Shown here: piece after piece, positions 36,386-49,312 of the stretch
How the letters are laid out: each line of letters begins with the position of its first letter
How positions within the stretch are numbered: the first letter of the stretch is position 1
Assembly (NCBI RefSeq): GCF_004210375.1
Contig: NC_134831.1
Span: 1,364,001-1,428,000 of the forward strand
Reading direction: 5' to 3'
Source: Tachypleus tridentatus
Taxonomy: Eukaryota > Arthropoda > Merostomata > Xiphosura > Limulidae
Length of the DNA: 64,000 bases
Translations under genes and position numbers: made by a program
Notes under the pieces: model-generated
What the model was told of the DNA's origin: nothing
Seen by the model: only the letters and a program-made list of their open reading frames with translations
Databases searched by the model: none

Positions 36386-37017
36386 ATGAGACTCAAACTG
36401 GGTCTTTCCAGACAATAATGTTACACCAGGCTCTGCGGACAATGACCTACTGACCTTGTTTACAAGAACTTCAAGGTTATCACGTCTTGCTCAAATGTGG
36501 GGTAACTCCTAACGGAATTCAAAACAACTAGCGCAGATGAGCAGAAAACACTTCACTTTTAACACTACTGGTAAATATATGTTTTTGAATTAACCAATAG
36601 ACAATCTTGAAAAGATGTTAAGCGGCATAACTGGTATAGAAAACATGAGAACATTACATGATTTTGTACATGCTTAGCTTTCTTTGTATTTAGGTATTGA
36701 TGTTTATCTTCCCAGTAGGGTCAGGTTTCGTTAACCTCTTTCTCCTTCCTTGAAATTTTGGTTTTACAACTGTCAAGTGTATTTATACATTGTGCACGAG
36801 GGCCAAAGTAACCCACACTTACTCAGGCCCCTATCAGGGCAATGTGCATGAATTATCTACATATACACTTGGTGCAAGTAAATCACTTCTCTTTATAGTT
36901 CCATAATTGTTTGCGCTTTCATTAGATACGTATCAACTATAAAACATTCACATGAATTCCTTTCAATGTTTATTAGTTAACCCCCTAATGTGGAATCCAG
37001 TTTATAGGTGGCTTTTT

Positions 37018-37385
37018 ATTCATTTAGAAAATATATATTTACTGGGGAAGGGTGTTTAGAACTATCCACACCATGTATGCAATACCTGTCTAGTTCGCTT
37101 ACTAGTTCATTTTTTCTCCCATTTTTGTCAAAATAATTTATTGTATTATGTAAGAGTATATCTACTATTGTTTCTATGTGTGCTTATTTATGCAGGAATT
37201 CTGATGATGTAGTTTTGGGTACTTTATAAGCTGTTGTGAGTAGTGTATTTTGTATTGTTTGTAGTAGTTTTTTGCTTACGTTTACCCATGCAGGAGCTGC
37301 ATAGTCAATGATGATTCTAATGTACGTTTCATATATTTTTTATGCTTTGCTTCTTCTTTGTGGGTATTTGGGAATGTTTAATTTT
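37018..37385 (-). mobile_element. LINE ORF2 C-terminal fragment
   Basis: Minus-strand reading gives YETYIRIIIDYAAPAWVNVS, LTTAYKVPKTTSSEFLHK, stop, AHIETIVDILLHNTINYFDK, NGRKNELVSELDRYCIHGVD and SSKHPSPVNIYFLNE, then a stop. An IDYAAPAW box followed by an A-x-x-ETI helix is the post-RT region of non-LTR retrotransposons of the Jockey/CR1/R1-like groups. Only the ORF2 end remains, with one in-frame stop. The adjacent 36780-36900 may be its 3' UTR. Confidence 0.75.
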
Positions 37386-37554
37386 TGAATACCCAGGAGG
37401 GTCAGGTGCTACTTTTTTACTAACGAATAGTGGGTTCGGTTATAAAAGCCCTGGTGAGCACAACTCAACAGTTTAACAGTCTACTGAATTATGTTTAAAT
37501 GTTATTTTGCCTGTAATTATGATGATAGAATAACCATAGCTGTATATGACCGTG

Positions 37555-37580
37555 CTGTGTGTGTGTGTGTGTGTGTGTTG
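37555..37580. repeat. (TG)n microsatellite
   Basis: About ten TG dinucleotides followed by a G run. Confidence 0.9.
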
Positions 37581-38759
37581 GGGGGTGCATACTTATTTCA
37601 TGCACAAATAAAGGAACCCAACAGTGCCGAGCTTTATAAAAACGATGCTGTAAATTGGGGCGTGGGCCACCACCTTATGCTATTTTGAGTCGTAACACAT
37701 GAACCGTTCACCCAATGCAAGAACACGATATTAAACATCACCTCTGTTTAACGTCCGTTGTACGTATTTTCCCTGTCGTTTGTCCGATTGATTATTCATT
37801 TATTCTCGACCTCCAATCTATCCATCTGAGTGCCTCTACAAAATTCAATCAAAATTGGTTTAACCAGTTAATCACAACGAATTGTGACACACCAAACAGA
37901 CAGAGTAACAACTTTACTTAATATTTTAATAGATTTTATACCATGAACTATTTTCGGGTTACGCACAAATTGTCAACAAGTGCTATACTAACAACAAGGA
38001 ATGTATTGTATGAGTAATTTCGACGCAACCTTATCGTCTACCAAATGAAATTACTCGTATTACACGTTTTGCTGGGCTTAGTTTTGAGATATTATTTTCC
38101 CTTTGCACATAAATAGTAATTTTCATGTAAAATAAGTCCCAGCAAACTAAAAAAAGAATAAAAAATAAAGAATACAATTATAGTTCCATCTACATAGTAG
38201 GGTTAGTATAAGGGATTCTGGTGGGTGGTGAAAGAGGCTACCTGCACGTGAGGGATGTACTGTGGTGGGAATATATTATTTACAATTTTTAATTTTATAA
38301 AGAAACTTCACAGCAGTAATCAAGCCAAAGATCTGTATTTAGAATTAGGAACAGGTACAAATGTTCCAACATCTAAATTAATGTTTACTATCCGAAACCA
38401 ATTGTGAAATAGCTCAAACCTACAACGTCCAACAACTAAAACAGCATTTACCGCCTGTCATGAAACAAAATAGAAATATTGTTCGACAGATCAGTAAACA
38501 ATTCCGTTGAACGCGATAAATAAACTTTTATTTCTTGAAAATGGCGTTCTGGACAACAGTCAGATATAAGTTAAAACACCATCATAGTCTAACGTTACTA
38601 TACTTGTTTGTTTGTAATTAAGCAGGGGCGTTTCCACAGGGCTAGTGTAGGGAACAGATCCCCATTGGAGACATATGCCCTCCCAGAAACTTTTGTCTCC
38701 AAACTCTTTGCGTTTCCATGCCCCCAAAATGTCCCTCACTGGAACTATTGTCTATGGAC

Positions 38760-38938
38760 ATACAACACTAAAACCAGGGGTTCGATTTCCCTCGGTGGAC
38801 ACAGCAGATGGCTCGTTTGTTTGGAATTAAGCACAAAGCTACACAATGGGCTACCTATGCTTTACCCACCATGGGAATTGAAACCTGGTTTCTAGCGTTG
38901 TAAGTCCTCAGATATATTGTTATGCCACTGAGGGGAGG
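38760..38938. repeat. Two SINE-B fragments, convergent
   Basis: 38760-38812 is a plus fragment (CAGGGGTTCGATTTCCCTC). 38813-38938 is a nearly complete minus copy (TAAGCACAAAGCTACACAAT to GCCACTGAGGGGAGG). They meet at CAGATGGCTCG. Confidence 0.7.
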
Positions 38939-39560
38939 TACTTCGAAGTCCAATAATTCAATGCAACACCCATTTTCCTTCTTAACCACTCTCTTCTGTG
39001 AACAAACTTAAATTCTGAGATCTTACGTGTGGTTTATTAGTATTAAAAATGGGTAGGATGGGAGGAAGCGGTAAAAGAAACGAAAAACAAACAACTTGAA
39101 AGCTTAATTTCCTGAGCCAAGTAGTATTTAGAGTACATTAAACGATTTACGACAAATTTAAAATATTTATTCTGTTTTATTGCCCCCTGTGTCTAAATAT
39201 AGTTCAAAATTATCATAAAATATAAAACGTAAACATTATTCTTTAATACAATATTCAATGACCATCGATTTGTTTTTCCAATAATCTTTAGGACTTAAAT
39301 AACTTAGACTTACAAAATACTCTAGGGTAGACATGATACAGTTTCATTAAACTACAAAGGTCAGTTTATGATTTATAAAATACTGCTTCGCCGTGTGATT
39401 TTAGACCGCCATCTTGTTTAGTATTTAAAAACAACAAACACGAACAACAGTGGTACAAAAATCCTCACCGGTTTTTATGCTGCAACTAATTTAATAAAAT
39501 AGAAAAGAAACTCACCAACACGTTAACATACGTCTTTCGAATTACAAGATGGAATAATAG

Positions 39561-39647
39561 AATATAATCACATCTGGATATAATGTTTGAATATAATCAC
39601 ATCTGGATATAATGTTTGAATATAATCACATCTGGATATAATGTTTG
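39561..39647. repeat. 29-bp tandem repeat, 3 copies
   Basis: Three exact copies of a 29-bp unit starting AATATAATCACATCTGGATA and ending ATAATGTTTG. Confidence 0.97.
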
Positions 39648-40198
39648 TATGAGAGGTCAGAAAATTTCGTCACAAAATTTGCTTTTTTTTTTTTTCTGTC
39701 GTTAACACTAACAGACTTGTTAAAATAAATTATCCCTTTAATACCACAAACCGTAATATGGTATTACATTTACCATTATCAAGCACTCTTACGCTTCAAT
39801 ATGTTATCTCTAACACTTTCTAAAAATAAACTTTGTCATAACACTTCGTTTATCTTTACGCGAAAATTTACACATAATGGGTTACATGTTTTCTGCTCAA
39901 TACAGTTATCGAAACATGAATTTTATCGTTGTAAGTCTTCAGACTTTTATATTTACAATTACGGGCTAGGAAAGAAAGAGGAATGGGGGGGGGGTGATAG
40001 CGAGTTAACAGTTTTTAAAAACATTGAAAAATACCATTGCAGTAACAAAATAATCAACTTTCTTCTTGTGTTTTTGATTATCGAGTATGCAACTTTCACA
40101 CTGGAATACACTGAAGTTATTGATTTACGTAATATTCATACACTATAAGGCACGCCTATATAATAAAATTTACAAGGAGTAATAATCAAAGGACTTAC

Positions 40199-40410
40199 GT
40201 CATACAAGATGCTGCCTTTCCTGAAACTGGGAATATTGGGTGAATTTCTCTTGAATCAGAATGTCGGAGCATAAACCATTTCATATCAAGTGTTCTTGTT
40301 AAATCCCTCTCAGAACGAACACAAACTGTATTTTTAAATCAGTACAACAATCCCGAGGGAGAAAAACCACACACACAGCGACTAAACTTTACCATACTTT
40401 CCAGACTCAC
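40199..40410 (-). other. Candidate non-coding 5' exon of the GPCR gene
   Basis: On the minus strand GTATGAC|GTAAGT is an excellent splice donor at 40199/40198. It is the best donor I see upstream of the GPCR acceptor at 34669 and would give a 5.5-kb intron. The exon start is unknown and the link is inference. Confidence 0.22.
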
Positions 40411-42295
40411 AGAATGTAGACGCACGTGAATGTTACCTCTAGTTCAGGATGCACTAAAATGCCCCGGGGTTGGAGGAGGGGCGCTACGCACCGTTGATTG
40501 GATTAAATATTTTCGCTCAGCCAACAGTCGTCGACCGTTAATAATGTGTTCAGGCATGTTGACCAGCTGAGGAAAAGTAGCCAACACAATAACCTCGAGG
40601 CTCATCTTTCTCTTCAGGCAGTAGGTCACTCGACTCATTTTTCTATCTCTCCCTACTTCTCAAGTTCTAGGAACCGCATTATGACACTTCGATTTCAAAG
40701 AGAGAGTTTCGAAAGATCCGCTCACCACCTATATTGTTTATCTATCTGTGCCTGATTGTCGACAGACAGAAGAAGCCACATGATGAATAAATTTGTTTAA
40801 CAATACATTTTCACGTGTATAGAATTTAGCATCTCAATGCTCTTACTGTAGATATTTGATCTTACAGATATGAACAGCAGAACAAGAAGAAAAAAACGGT
40901 TGGAAAAAATCAATCAGTGTAGCCCAGAATAAAATACTTATTAATATGACTCACCATTGGAATAATGTTTGCTTGCGATCTTCAGTTAGAAAAAGAAAGA
41001 GAAACATATTCGAAACGTGCTTAACTCCATGCACTTTGCGTTAGGTTCATGACCAATAAGTCAACTATTTTGTAACTCTCGGTGAGTTTCTAACAAGGGG
41101 TGAAAGTGCTTCAGTTCAAACAAGAAGCCTCCAAGCAGTTTTAGGAGGTTCTTTCTCATGGAAAGACAATCAAATCCGGGTTTAGCTTGGGTAAAACTGG
41201 TGAAGTGATTTTTGAAAACAGGAAATAATGAGTGAAAATTGTGTAATACTGAAAACAAATAGTCCCAGTGGAATATATATATATGTGTGTGTGTGTGTGT
41301 GTAAGTTGACTTTAGGTGTATGACTTTCTAGCGATGACGCTTTTTTTAACTTATATACACACACACGTATATATACCAGTGTGTTTGTGTGTAACTTTCA
41401 GGCGTGACAACCAACTTATGTTACAGTTCAGGAAGCACTCCTTTCCCAGTTCTTACAGTTTATTGTCTTGAATGACTCACTTTCGTTACATATGTTGAAA
41501 ACAATTTCATTTAAATCTGTTTCATCAAATTTTCTTGGATTACGTTTATTTATCACGTAGATTCTCCGCTATGTTTTACGTTACAATAGAAGTAATCTAG
41601 TTTTCTGTCTTAACAACCACCTGTAAAGATATGGCGATAAGTTCCATGAGTCGCGGACATGTGGCGCTAACCCATGATGTTTCAACTTAAATTATTATAT
41701 ATTTTTATAAATTTGTTAGAGTTTTTCGATTAACTGTATAATTTTGTGATCAGAAATAATGTAACAATATTATTTCCCAATTCATTTATGTTATTTCGTT
41801 CAATTTCAAAACGATCTCAGTTCAATTGGAAAGCCGTTCTTTCTAATTCCAACTTGAATGAAACCTTATGTAACACATTGGTTAAACAACCAACCAGGTC
41901 AGTGGCCCACATGGTTCAGCAATATTCAACCCTAATTTAGAACAGTTGGCAACCGCTGACAATTCGCCACCTAAGTGGTTACTCTTAACTGAATAGTGCA
42001 ACTGTCTTTCGCAATTACACTTCCCCCCCCAGAATTAAGAGAAGAGTGTTAAACGACGTGTAGCGTCTCGAGCCTTGGACTTTCCAATCTGTAGTTCAGC
42101 ATGCTAACGAAATGCGACATCTTGACGTCAATGTTCATCACATACAGTGCAACGCCTTCTAGTGGTTGTTTTAACAACTGATAAGTAATAAATCTTAATA
42201 AAATATGATATATAAACTGTCACTATTTTACTTTTACATATATATGTGGAAAATAATGCTAACGTGTAGTTTAAGCATAACGTTACATAATAGGT
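40411..42295. other. Non-coding, possible promoter area
   Basis: 40440-40700 is less AT-rich than its surroundings (CCCCGGGGTTGGAGGAGGGG) and would suit a promoter for a minus-strand transcript. A compound (AT)n(GT)n tract lies at 41272-41302. Nothing else recognised. Confidence 0.3.
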
Positions 42296-42648
42296 TATCT
42301 GTATGGAAACCATAGCTTGTAGCGTTGTAAGTCCGCAAACATGCTACTGCGGAGCGAGTGGTGTTTGGTTTGCTTGTTTTGAATTTCGCGCAAAGCTACT
42401 CGAGGGCTATCTGCGCTAGCCGTCCCTAATTTAGCTGTGTAAGACTTAGAAGGAAGGCAGCTAGTCATCACCACCAACCACTAATTCTTGGACTACTCTT
42501 TTACCAACGAATAATGGGATTGACCGTCACATTATATAACGCACCCACGGCTGAAAGGGCGAGCATGTTTGGTGTGACGAGGATTCAAACCTTCGACCCT
42601 CCGATTACGAGTCGAGTGTCTTAACCACCAGGCCAGGCCGAGCCGAGT
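42296..42648 (-). repeat. SINE-B fragment followed by full SINE-A
   Basis: 42296-42350 is a minus SINE-B piece. 42365-42648 is a full minus SINE-A with ATTTCGCGCAAAGCTACTCG at its tail end, TAGCCGTCCCTAATTTAGC in the body and the tRNA-like head at the right. Confidence 0.88.
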
Positions 42649-42919
42649 GGCGTTTAAATCTTCTCGTTTAATTTAAGAATAATCTTTGTCACAATGAAAA
42701 CAATAAATAAAAGATGTTCTTCATTTTAAAGTATTCCTTCGTACATATATGTAACAACAGTTAACACTATAATGATTTCCAGTACAAACAGAAATATTAA
42801 ATAAGTGTTTAGTGCAAGCAAAAGGCTGTAATAAAAATGTAAAAACTGTAAATGCTGGCACATAAGCTTTAGATGCATGAAGAATAATTGTACATTAGTT
42901 AAAGCCCCCCTTCCCTTCA

Positions 42920-43045
42920 TCCCTCAGTGGCTCAGCAAAAGATCCAAGGACTTAAAACGGTAAAAATCGGTTTTAGATATCCGTGGTGGGCACAGCACTG
43001 ATAGAATCATTGTGTATCTTTGTGCTAAACCACAAATAAACATTA
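42920..43045 (+). repeat. SINE-B copy
   Basis: CCCTCAGTGGCTCAGC head, CCGTGGTGGGCACAGCACTG, and a tail with TTTGTGCTAAACCACAAATA. Confidence 0.75.
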
Positions 43046-43361
43046 GTTAAGACAAAACTGATGCTTATACCAAACATATATCTTTATATATATATCAGAA
43101 TCACATGATAAGAATACGGAACTGTTCACTTCAGGCATTCGAAATATTTACGAAAAAGGCTTTGTTTAAAGTCATGAATTGCTCGCATGCATTTCTCCTA
43201 GAGTACAGTGTTTCATGGGGAAAAAATGGGAAAAGGAAATTTATAGTTCAGCCATTTATTACTACTTTTGTCTCTCTGTTTGTTTTGTAGAACATAACTC
43301 GCAAAGGTCTACAATTGGTTGATGATATTGTCTCCCAGGTGTCTCTCTCTCCGCCTCTTTA

Positions 43362-43508
43362 TGGTATTGAAGTAGGTGCATCTTTTAGGGTGGCTAAAGT
43401 GTTGTTTCTGACGTCACTTCCATTTTTATCAAATTCCAAGAACAAAGCAGTCACATCGCGTAATTCATTTCTCACTGTCATCCGCTCTTCTAGTTCCAAA
43501 ACTTTCCG
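43362..43508 (-). other. Open coding-like segment, unassigned
   Basis: On the minus strand 49 open codons between two stops read RKVLELEERMTVRNELRDVT, then ALFLEFDKNGSDVRNNTLAT and LKDAPTSIP. The composition is protein-like (Leu/Glu heptad-like start) but I see no clean acceptor, start codon or known domain. It may be a fragment of a processed pseudogene. Confidence 0.25.
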
Positions 43509-43899
43509 TTAGTGCTTTTACCCTTGTATCAACATAGGGTGGGGTTGAGGAGTTTTACCAACGTGACGACTACTGGATACTTCTTACATGTTTTCTGTTA
43601 ATATATTTCAATACTTCCTTTTTACCAGTTAATTTTGTCGAATGTTATCTGATTCTTACTTCTTTTTCCGTCGTCTTCCTAATATTATTATCTGCTACTC
43701 CTTTTACGTTGTTTTATTTCCTGTGAGCGGATACGATCGAATTCGTGTCTCTTGTTACACCAAAGTCTACGCTCTGTTAATTGGAATAAGGCTTTAATTC
43801 AACAGCAGTGGCTAGTTTAGGGATAACTTAAAACTTGTAGTTTATAAATTTTTTTTCGTATTTTCTAAAACTTGCTTTTCCTACGTAATAGTGTTTTCT

Positions 43900-44780
43900 A
43901 GTATGCGATTCGTACAGGCTTATAGCGCTAAAAATTGGGCTTTAATACCCGTGGTGGGTAGAATGTAGATAGTTCATTGTGTAGATTTATGCAATAAATA
44001 AGCAAAAATATATTTGCGAACATTCGAGGTTTCAAGTTTCTTTGTGAAAAGATTCTGTGTTAGACGTTTGTACAGTAACAATTATAAAAAAAAAATTCTT
44101 TGTTGTGTACTTTTATCTACTTGAATTTCGCACAAAACTACCCAAGAACTATCTGTACCAGTCGTCCCTAATTTTGAAATAATAGACTAGAATGAAGGCA
44201 GCTAGTTAACACCACTCAGCGTCAGCTCTTGAGCTACACCTTACCAAGAATAGTGAAGCCCACCATAGCTGAAAGTGCGAGCATATTCAGAGATGGGATT
44301 CAAACCCATCACCCAAAGTCGAGCGCTCTTATTACGAGACCATACACTTATATATTGTGAGAATTCGTTTCTGAGACTTCTTTAATGATAAATGTTTGTT
44401 TGATACATATTGTGTAAATTCATGTTTGATTTTTTTTTTTTTTTTGCTTTTGAAAGGGGCCGTATAAAATGCAACTGAAATTGAAAATCCAACATATATT
44501 TAAATTGTATTTTTTTGTTTTTCTGATTTGAATTTCGTGCAAAGCTACATGAGGGCTATCTGCGCTAGCCGTCCCTAATTTTGCAGTGTAAGGGAAGGTA
44601 GCTAGTCATCACTACCCACCGCCAACTCTTGGGCTACTCTTTTACCAACGAATGATTGACCCTGTAACATTATAACGCTCCCACGGCTGAAAGGGCGAGC
44701 ATATTTGGTGTAACGGAGATTCGAACCCGTAACTCTCGGATTACGAGTCGAGTGCCTTAACCACCTGGCCATGCCGGGCC
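43900..44780. repeat. SINE cluster: B (+), A (-), A (-)
   Basis: 43900-44010 is a plus SINE-B (GGGCTTTAATACCCGTGGTG). 44125-44345 is a very diverged minus SINE-A. 44515-44780 is a well-preserved minus SINE-A ending GGCCATGCCGGGCC, possibly with an ATTTAAAT target duplication. Confidence 0.8.
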
Positions 44781-45277
44781 CATTTAAATCATAAAGCAAG
44801 CAAACATTAAGACAGAAAATACGATTTTTTTTTGCTGTTTTGTGGCTTTAGTTGTAAGGTACAAAAATATACTTATTTAACACTTATTTATGTGTTTTGA
44901 CATATCATGATTCTCAGTTTGATCAACATCCAGGTACTAATGTTTTCCGTAAATGTTTTATAAATTTGGAATGTTGCTCACAAGTAGGCCTGGCACTTGA
45001 TTTCTTACAGCCCTGGTGCATAGACTTATAATGAGACCTCTTACGTCTTAATTCACTTTTATAGAAAATATGTAAAAGATAACAAATTAAAAAAATAAGT
45101 AGGTACAGAAATGATAAAAATAACAATTCTATAATACATAAAATATACGAGCACTGAAAGTTTTAGGAGGTAACCTTGTGATTTGGGGTTCTGGTACAAC
45201 TGACCTCCTGCCCACCCTGTTCCCAAAACATTGAAAAATAATCCAATTAATATTCAGAAAAAAAAGTTACATATGTT

Positions 45278-45955
45278 TTGTTGTTAAGTATAAGGCAACA
45301 CAATGTGTTATACGAGGGCTGCGGGTATTGAAACCCGATTTTTAGCATCGTAAGCTTGCATACTTTTCGCTGAGTCATAGAGTGAGGATTAGAAATAATA
45401 CTGTGGGTAAAGATTAAAACTATGTTACGATAAAATTACAGTCGAGATATAAGATAACCTGATTTTCCTATTATTACACGATCTTGAACTTAATTAAAAA
45501 AGGAAATTTTAAAGTTGCTGTCCTAATATCTGGTTATAAAATATAACCTTTTGTCCTGTTTTTTTAATCCAATTTTCTAATTAACTGGTCCCCTTTTTTT
45601 GCCTTTTACTCCTTGTATTGCTTTACAAATTGAGTCAATTTATGCTTTAAATGTAAGGAAATTGTAACTGACCAGTGAAATTCTTATGCGCGTGAGGCAG
45701 CTTCTCGAATCAATTTTGTCATTTTATGATTTTATTTTAATTAATTAATTATTCTGAATAGATTTCTTCATTAAAGTATTTTCGAAATAAAGACGAAGCG
45801 TGAACATTCTATTTATTATGTTATTAGCTTATCTGGTGAATAATACTGTTTGTTTATTTGTTGTTAAGCGCAAAGATATGCAGTAAGCTATCTGTGTTGT
45901 GATCACCAATGCTATTTAACGTCCATTTCTAGCGTTATAAGTCCGCGGATAATGT
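45278..45955 (-). repeat. Two SINE-B copies
   Basis: 45278-45390 (GGGTATTGAAACCCGATTTT) and 45855-45955 (TCTAGCGTTATAAGTCCGCG), both minus and diverged. The sequence between them has no recognised feature. Confidence 0.6.
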
Positions 45956-46444
45956 AAAGTAATAACTTAGTAGCATTAACATAGTTTTAATACATATTTA
46001 TATTAAATATAGGTTTACTATGGTCAGTGTTGTTCGAGTTCTCAAGCCTTCGAATTTAAACTTAATAAAAAGTTATTTATATAACACGTTTTTCATAATC
46101 TTTCTATCACGTAATTATTTTTTATAAATCTGGAAGAAAAACTATTACTCAGCTTCGCGATTGATCTAAAGAAATTTGTAACCAGTGGTTGTCAATGTTT
46201 TAAACGTAACAAAATGTGACTTAATTTAAACGAAAAAATTAAAATGATCACTTATGTAAAAGTACACATAACATTTTCTTAAAATATGTACGTGATGGAG
46301 AAAAATTGATATCTTTTACGGATTCAGCGTACAGATTTTACTGTAGAACCTAAAAAAACTTCAACATAATAAAACCATCACAAGCCTGTGTTACTATTCT
46401 TAAGCAAAAAGCTACACTTGGCCTATCTGTGTTGTGTTTTGTGC

Positions 46445-46709
46445 TAAAGGTGTTTTGGCCTTCAAATTTGGTCACGGGTTCGAATCCCCATTACACCAAA
46501 CATGTTCGCTCTTTTAGCCGTGGGGGCATTATAAAGTTACAGTCAATCCCACTATTCTTTGGTAAAAGAATAGCCCAAGAGTTGGTGGTGGGTGGTGATG
46601 ACCACATGCCTTCCCTCTAGACTTACACAGCTAAATTAGGGACGGCTAGCTCAGATAGCCCTCGAGTAGCTTTGCGCAAAATTTAAAAACACACAAAACA
46701 AACAAACAG
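46445..46709 (+). repeat. SINE-A copy
   Basis: Plus copy whose head is disturbed before GGTCACGGGTTCGAATCCCC; body and AAACAAACAAAC tail are intact. Confidence 0.88.
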
Positions 46710-48251
46710 ATTTATAGCAAAGGTGAGTAACAGTTAATTAAGATACAATATGATATATATTTTAAAATATTTTATTGCGATTGCCTTTACAGTAATTCCC
46801 TTTTGTTTTATACTTGTCAGAAAACGTAACATTCTCGAAACAATATTTGGTATTTTAAGCTTGAACAAAACTTCATTCGACAAGTGGGCTAAATGATCAG
46901 GTCAAAAACCCCAAGGTCCAGCCCTTGTTATGAACTGATAACAAAAGTAAGACAATTAATTACAAGTCGCGCCATTGTTTTCTTGGTTACACTTAACCGA
47001 ATACAGGATTTGGTGTCTCACAGTTACGACACTTTCATATCTGACAATATCGCAGCTCAAACCTTGGACTTTTAACTTAACAGCGAAGAAAGATAACAAC
47101 TGGGAAGTAATTATATCGCCGCAAATACACTTTTCGTTCGGAATAAAACAGAGTTGATTACTATACAGCAAGGCAGCAAACACTGTAATGCTAGTATTTC
47201 TTTCAATGAAAGAAAAATTAATTTTCTTGGTCATAGGTAGCGCTATTAAATATAGAAATAATCTGGTAGTCACTCTATCGTTGTATCGAAAGCTCGTGTT
47301 AATTTCAAACATTTAAATTCAGCATTTATTGATCCCAAAGCGTTAAAACTATTATATTCTATTCTTTAATTATTGTTTCTCAATCTGCTAAGCTATTAAT
47401 TAGACTATATTTGGAAACTGCAGAGCTCCTAATAAAAGTTTAAGTACTTCCTAGACACAGAATGTGGATTTAATGGATGCATTCTGTTCTTGCGGTCTCT
47501 TTCTAGGTCAGAAACAAGTCCGAGGCGACACGTATGGGCATTCTAGGTATTCATGTGGATGACAAAGTACGTCACTGGGCGTAACGTGTGACATCACTGC
47601 TGGCATAAGATGCGTACCACAGTATGTCGTATACGTGTGAGCACACACACACACATTAAATATTGTCGGATCAATGCAAAAGAGCGGGTGTAGACTATCG
47701 TTAGGGTACCGACTGTGCATCTATATCTCCATGTTATAAAAGCATGTTCCGCAATTTATGACCCTTGTGCGTTGTAAGAATGACAGTCAAAATCCCATTT
47801 TATTCAAATACCGCAGCTAAAGTGCTGATATTTATTACTTAACTTCTCTCCCTAGTCTACAAGTTTAAAATCACAAACGTTTAGCGCAGTGCCCTTGTAT
47901 AACTTTGCATGAACTTCCGAAATAAAGATCCAAAGGAATTACATACATGTAAAACATTTTTAAATGTAATTTTTCATTTTAAGCGCAGCATTTTGTTATT
48001 GTTGATGTTTTGTTTTCAACTTAAAATTTTATCCCAGAAGATTAAAAGCAGAGTTAGATTTCTCGAGCTCCGAAATGTTCAATAAAATCAAATTGACGCC
48101 TAATTTTACAAGCCAATTAGCAAAGTTCAAGATGTCTTTCACAATCAATGAGAGTTAACGAGAAGTTGGAATTTTCATCCAGAATGTAGTATCATGTGCG
48201 AGAGGGTGGGTGAGTGAAAGGTAAGATCATAGACTCCTAGAATTCAAGTAT
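46710..48251. other. No gene recognised
   Basis: Contains open frames to 118 codons on the minus strand (46956-47312) without domain, codon or splice support, and a short CA run near 47645. 47800-47930 may be an eroded SINE-A tail. Confidence 0.35.
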
Positions 48252-48436
48252 AGCTGTCCCTAATTTAGCAGTGTAAGACTAGAGGGAAGACAGCTAGTCA
48301 TCACCACTCACCGCCAACTCTTGTGCTACTCTTTTACCAACGAATAGTGGGATTGATCGTAACTTTATAACGCCTCCACGGCTGAAAGGGCGAGCACGTT
48401 TGGTGTGACGAGGATTCGAACCCGTGACCCTCGGAT
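48252..48436 (-). repeat. SINE-A copy, tail-truncated
   Basis: Minus copy from TAGCTGTCCCTAATTTAGC to the head motif CGTGACCCTCGGATGAG. Confidence 0.85.
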
Positions 48437-48549
48437 GAGTTCAGGTGAATATAAAGTTTACCTTCATTTTTACGGCAGGTTTGAGATAAATTATAAAACG
48501 GCTTAAATCAGTCACAGACAATCATACACATTTGTAATTATCTGAAATG

Positions 48550-49312
48550 AGTTTTTGTTAGACACAAAGCTGTGTTGTGCCTACAGCAAAAATTCAACCA
48601 TAAATTTTAGCTTTGTAAATCCTCAAACTTTATCGCTGGACTGTTGGGGGTATTTATAACAAAGCTAAACTTTCTGCAGGAACGCTATGTTCGGACTGAT
48701 CATAATAAAGTATTGAAAATTATAAGAAGCTTTCAAAATTGATTTTCGATTCGTAGATGATTTTTTTCCGAGGTTAATAACGAGCACATCACTGACGACG
48801 TCTCGCAGTTAAAAGCTGAAAGAACGATTATTATTATTTCCTTACGCTATGCTCCCCGCTAGTACAGCGGTAAGTCTACGAACTTACAACGCTAATATCA
48901 GGGGTTCAATTACCCTCGGTAGACTCAGCAGATGGCCCGATGTGGCTTTGCTATAAAAAAACACCTAAGTTATTGAAACATGCGAGATAAGTGTAGAAAT
49001 GTTAATTTTTCGTTCGATGAACATGAAATTTTGGGTTTTACATTTTCGAACTACCTGAAAATTCTATTCACAAATTACGTTTGCAAGGAAATTTAGAGTT
49101 TAATGGAATTACTATACTAGTGTCAACGTTAGGCTAAAGGTTTCATTAAACAGTGCATCGGTAGCTAATAAGTTTCTAATTTCTTTATTTGTTGTTTTAG
49201 CAAAAGGCCACACAATGAACTTCATCTATCTGCACTATGCCCACCACGATATCAAGTCTCAAATTTTAGCGATTTAAGCCTTCAAGCTTGCCGCTGAACC
49301 ACTGAGGAAAGG
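48550..49312. repeat. Three SINE-B copies
   Basis: 48550-48650 minus, degenerate. 48850-48965 plus, well preserved (CTCCCCGCTAGTACAGCGG, CAGGGGTTCAATTACCCTC). 49187-49312 minus (CTATGCCCACCACGATATC). Confidence 0.7.

Noticed and set aside
39801-40148. 115-codon plus-strand open frame
   Set aside because: AT-rich composition, poly-G run inside, no recognisable domain and no splice or promoter context.
46956-47312. 118-codon minus-strand open frame with antisense frames
   Set aside because: Open on both strands by chance; translations show no domain and no conserved-looking motif.
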